This document shows, piece by piece, positions 15,928 to 17,439 of a stretch of 17,439 nucleotides of DNA. This DNA comes from Coprinopsis marcescibilis (Eukaryota > Basidiomycota > Agaricomycetes > Agaricales > Psathyrellaceae). The notes beneath the pieces were generated by a model, which was not told the origin of the DNA, ran no database searches, and saw nothing but the letters and a program-made list of their open reading frames with translations. A program made the position numbers and the translations under genes. The stretch is taken from assembly GCA_004369085.1 (NCBI GenBank), contig ML210544.1:1-17439 (forward strand), in the 5' to 3' direction. Positions within the stretch are counted from its first letter, which is position 1. Every line of letters begins with the position of its first letter.

Positions 15928-16959
15928 TTAATATCTAGTACTGTTCCCCTTTGCGTTGTGTAATGCCGCTATTCTCTCTGGCATTGAGCAATACAATGAG
16001 CCAATATAAGACTGGGGAATATTGTACCACTCTTCCTGCAATGCCTGCCATAAGCTCTCCTCTGATGATGGTAGGGGGTTCCTTTTCCGTATCTGGCGGT
16101 CCAGATAGTCCCAGAGATTCTCGATGATGTTCATGTCAGGGCTATTTGGTGGCCATTCCAATACATCAATGCCTTTCTCCCTGAACCAGGCCTTGACAAT
16201 GTTGGATGTGTGCTTCAGATCGTTGTCCTGCTGGAAATAATAGTCATCTGGATCTAGTTCAAGGTCAGAAAATAATCCTTGAACATCATCCTCCAGGATA
16301 TCACGGTATAGCACACCTGTGAGGTTACCCTCGATGCGCACTATCTGCCCAACACCATGTGGGGTGATCATCCCCCAAACCGTGACCTTCCCACCCCCGT
16401 GTTTCACCTTCTTCTTCGTAAATCGTGGGTTAAGTCACTCCCCTGGCCTCCTCCAGCACCACTCCAGCCCATTAGACCCAAAAACTCGAAAAATAGACTC
16501 ATCAGAGAATGCAACGGCTTCCCAGTTTTCCATGGTCCAATGAAGATGGTCCTCTGCCCATTTTTTGCACCCTTTTATGTTCTTTGGTGGGACATACGGG
16601 ACCGTTGTATGTGGGTGGGGCTCCAGACCATTGCGACAAAGCTCACACTTGACTGTTTCCACGTGGACCTTTGGGAAAAGCTGTTGCTGAAGTTCAGTTG
16701 CATTGCGGGCAGAGCCATTGGCAAGGCGTCAGAGGGCAACTCGGCCATCTCAGGCGGTAAGCTTTCTGGGCCGCCCTGTTCTGAGGCCAACTTCGTTGTA
16801 ATTCTCTTTTCCAGTGTATTTCTTGAATATTTGATTAATCGAGCAATCAGTGAGGTCCTCGCGGCCGGATAATTCAGCACGGATCTCATCATGCGAGAAT
16901 CCAGCCTTCTTCATGATACATATTTTGGCCTTCTTTGTTGGGGTTGTGGGAGGGGCTAT
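15928..16959 (-). pseudogene. Tc1/mariner DD34E transposase with three in-frame TGA
   Basis: One minus-strand frame of about 343 codons. N-terminal helix-turn-helix: KKAGFSHDEIRAELSGREDL, then TDCSINQIFKKYTGKENY, the GRPRKLTA linker, a second DNA-binding part (LANGSARNATELQQQLFPKV) and CELCRNGLEP. Catalytic residues: Asp in AFSDESIF (16501-16503), Asp in FQQDNDLKHTS (16225-16227) and Glu in MNIIENLWDYLD (16120-16122). Thirty-four residues lie between the last two, the Tc1 DD34E signature. Stops: TGA at 16750-16752, 16729-16731 and 16435-16437; the first two stand where relatives have Arg. The expected start codon is ATA (16957-16959) in front of APPTTPTKKAK, so an ATG-to-ATA change is likely. 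No frameshift was found. Length is normal for the family, and all three catalytic residues are kept. Confidence 0.9.
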
Positions 16960-17254
16960 AGTGGTGATTTAAGGTGAGGAGAATGTATGTGCAAAATTTG
17001 AGGAAGGAGAGGGCAATGGTCGCTAAGATATAAGAGATTCATTGTGATGTCATTGGTGGATGGCCCCATCACGGGTGCCAAAATTGGCTGGGATCATCAA
17101 CATCACCCCACCTTGGATGCAGTTTTGATCTCCCTGCAAACGCACTTTACGTAGACACTCCTTACATCTATCTGAGCTAAGAGTCCAATTTATAGTAATC
17201 CTCTGTACATTGTGTGTGGTATATATGCAAAACACAGAAGCATGGGCATCGGGA

Positions 17255-17276
17255 CAAGACTTTTGTTGAGTCAGTG
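17255..17276 (-). repeat. Right terminal inverted repeat of Tc1/mariner element
   Basis: Exact inverse of 15668-15689, followed by TA at 17277-17278. Confidence 0.95.
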
Positions 17277-17439
17277 TAGTAGAGCATCACATGAATCATC
17301 CAGTTGAAGTATTGGCAGTCATCCATTTGAGAATTGCAGCAAATCCTCCTAGCCATGCATTTAGCTGTTCACAAACTTGTGTGTTGAATGCTCTTTTTAG
17401 ATATGGCCTTCCTTCTGCATCAATGGCAATGATTACTAG
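17277..17439 (-). pseudogene. KDZ transposase, C-terminal region, runs off the window
   Basis: From the right edge the minus strand reads LVIIAIDAEGRPYLKRAF, then NTQVCEQLNAWLGGFAAILK and WMTAN. This is the conserved C-terminal block of agaric KDZ transposases (an NTQ-x-CEQ-x-N-x-W-x-GGF pattern). After WMTAN one base appears lost, and the next frame gives FNWMIHVMLY up to the Tc1 insertion site. The rest of the gene lies beyond 17439. It is a different copy from the KDZ relic at 2620-3538, which covers the N-terminal half only. Confidence 0.8.

Larger units (their letters stand above)
15668..17276 (-). mobile_element. Complete Tc1/mariner element, 1609 bp
   Basis: Bounded by perfect 22-bp terminal inverted repeats, each starting CACTGACTCAACAAAAGTCT, at 15668-15689 and 17255-17276. 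Both sides carry the TA target duplication (15666-15667 and 17277-17278). It contains one antisense DD34E transposase pseudogene. It lies in the 3' coding end of a KDZ transposase on the same strand. The perfect repeats and few coding lesions point to a recent insertion. It could still be mobilised by a functional relative, but its own transposase is broken. Confidence 0.92.

Overview
The window is a transposon graveyard from a filamentous fungus, most likely an agaricomycete basidiomycete. The grounds are the combination of KDZ transposases, a gag/RT/tyrosine-recombinase (DIRS-type) retroelement, pogo-like DDE_1, PIF/Harbinger and Tc1/mariner transposases, Ty3/gypsy fragments, and spliceosomal introns of about 48-50 bp with GTGAGN donors. 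No rRNA, tRNA, CRISPR, plasmid or prokaryotic feature was seen. The species cannot be named from the sequence.

Left part (1-3800): an 11-bp-period minisatellite (58-486) ends in a sharp 22-bp terminus and abuts an antisense Ty3/gypsy Gag relic (509-1280). That relic abuts or interrupts a pogo-like DDE_1 transposase relic (1288-2337). A KDZ transposase relic follows (2620-3538), and then an antisense Tc1-type DNA-binding domain (3531-3797).

Middle (3800-9040): one decayed, internally deleted DIRS-type retroelement. Its order is Gag N-terminus (4243-5152), foreign or low-complexity DNA, Gag Cys-rich domain with a zinc knuckle (5881-6318), reverse transcriptase with a remnant of RNase H (6319-7801), and tyrosine recombinase (7770-8822). 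RT and recombinase active-site positions carry substitutions and RNase H is mostly missing.

Centre right (9040-13640): exon-like fragments of an unrecognised gene lead into a Ser/Ala/Thr/Pro/Lys-rich reading frame (9907-11361). Next is the 5' half of a PIF/Harbinger element (from 11388; TAA duplication, terminal sequence, intron-containing transposase). It is cut at about 12440 by a Ty3/gypsy integrase fragment (12470-13621).

Right part (13640-17439): on the minus strand lies the only apparently intact, host-like coding region, a two-exon gene for about 164 residues (13726-14268) that I do not recognise. Upstream of it is the C-terminal end of another unrecognised protein (14813-15081), interrupted by a second 11-bp-period minisatellite with the same 22-bp terminus as the first. 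At the far right a complete 1609-bp Tc1/mariner element (15668-17276, 22-bp perfect inverted repeats, TA duplication) sits inside the 3' end of an antisense KDZ transposase. Removing the element and one TA rejoins the KDZ frame locally.

Nothing forms a metabolic pathway or operon. What links the pieces is nesting and decay. Most in-frame stops in the younger elements are TGA where related families have Arg, and active-site changes such as GAC>AAC and CGC>CAC fit CpG-to-TpG/CpA mutation. The older elements are nearly CpG-free. The gypsy, Tc1 and 164-residue-gene regions still hold many CpGs.
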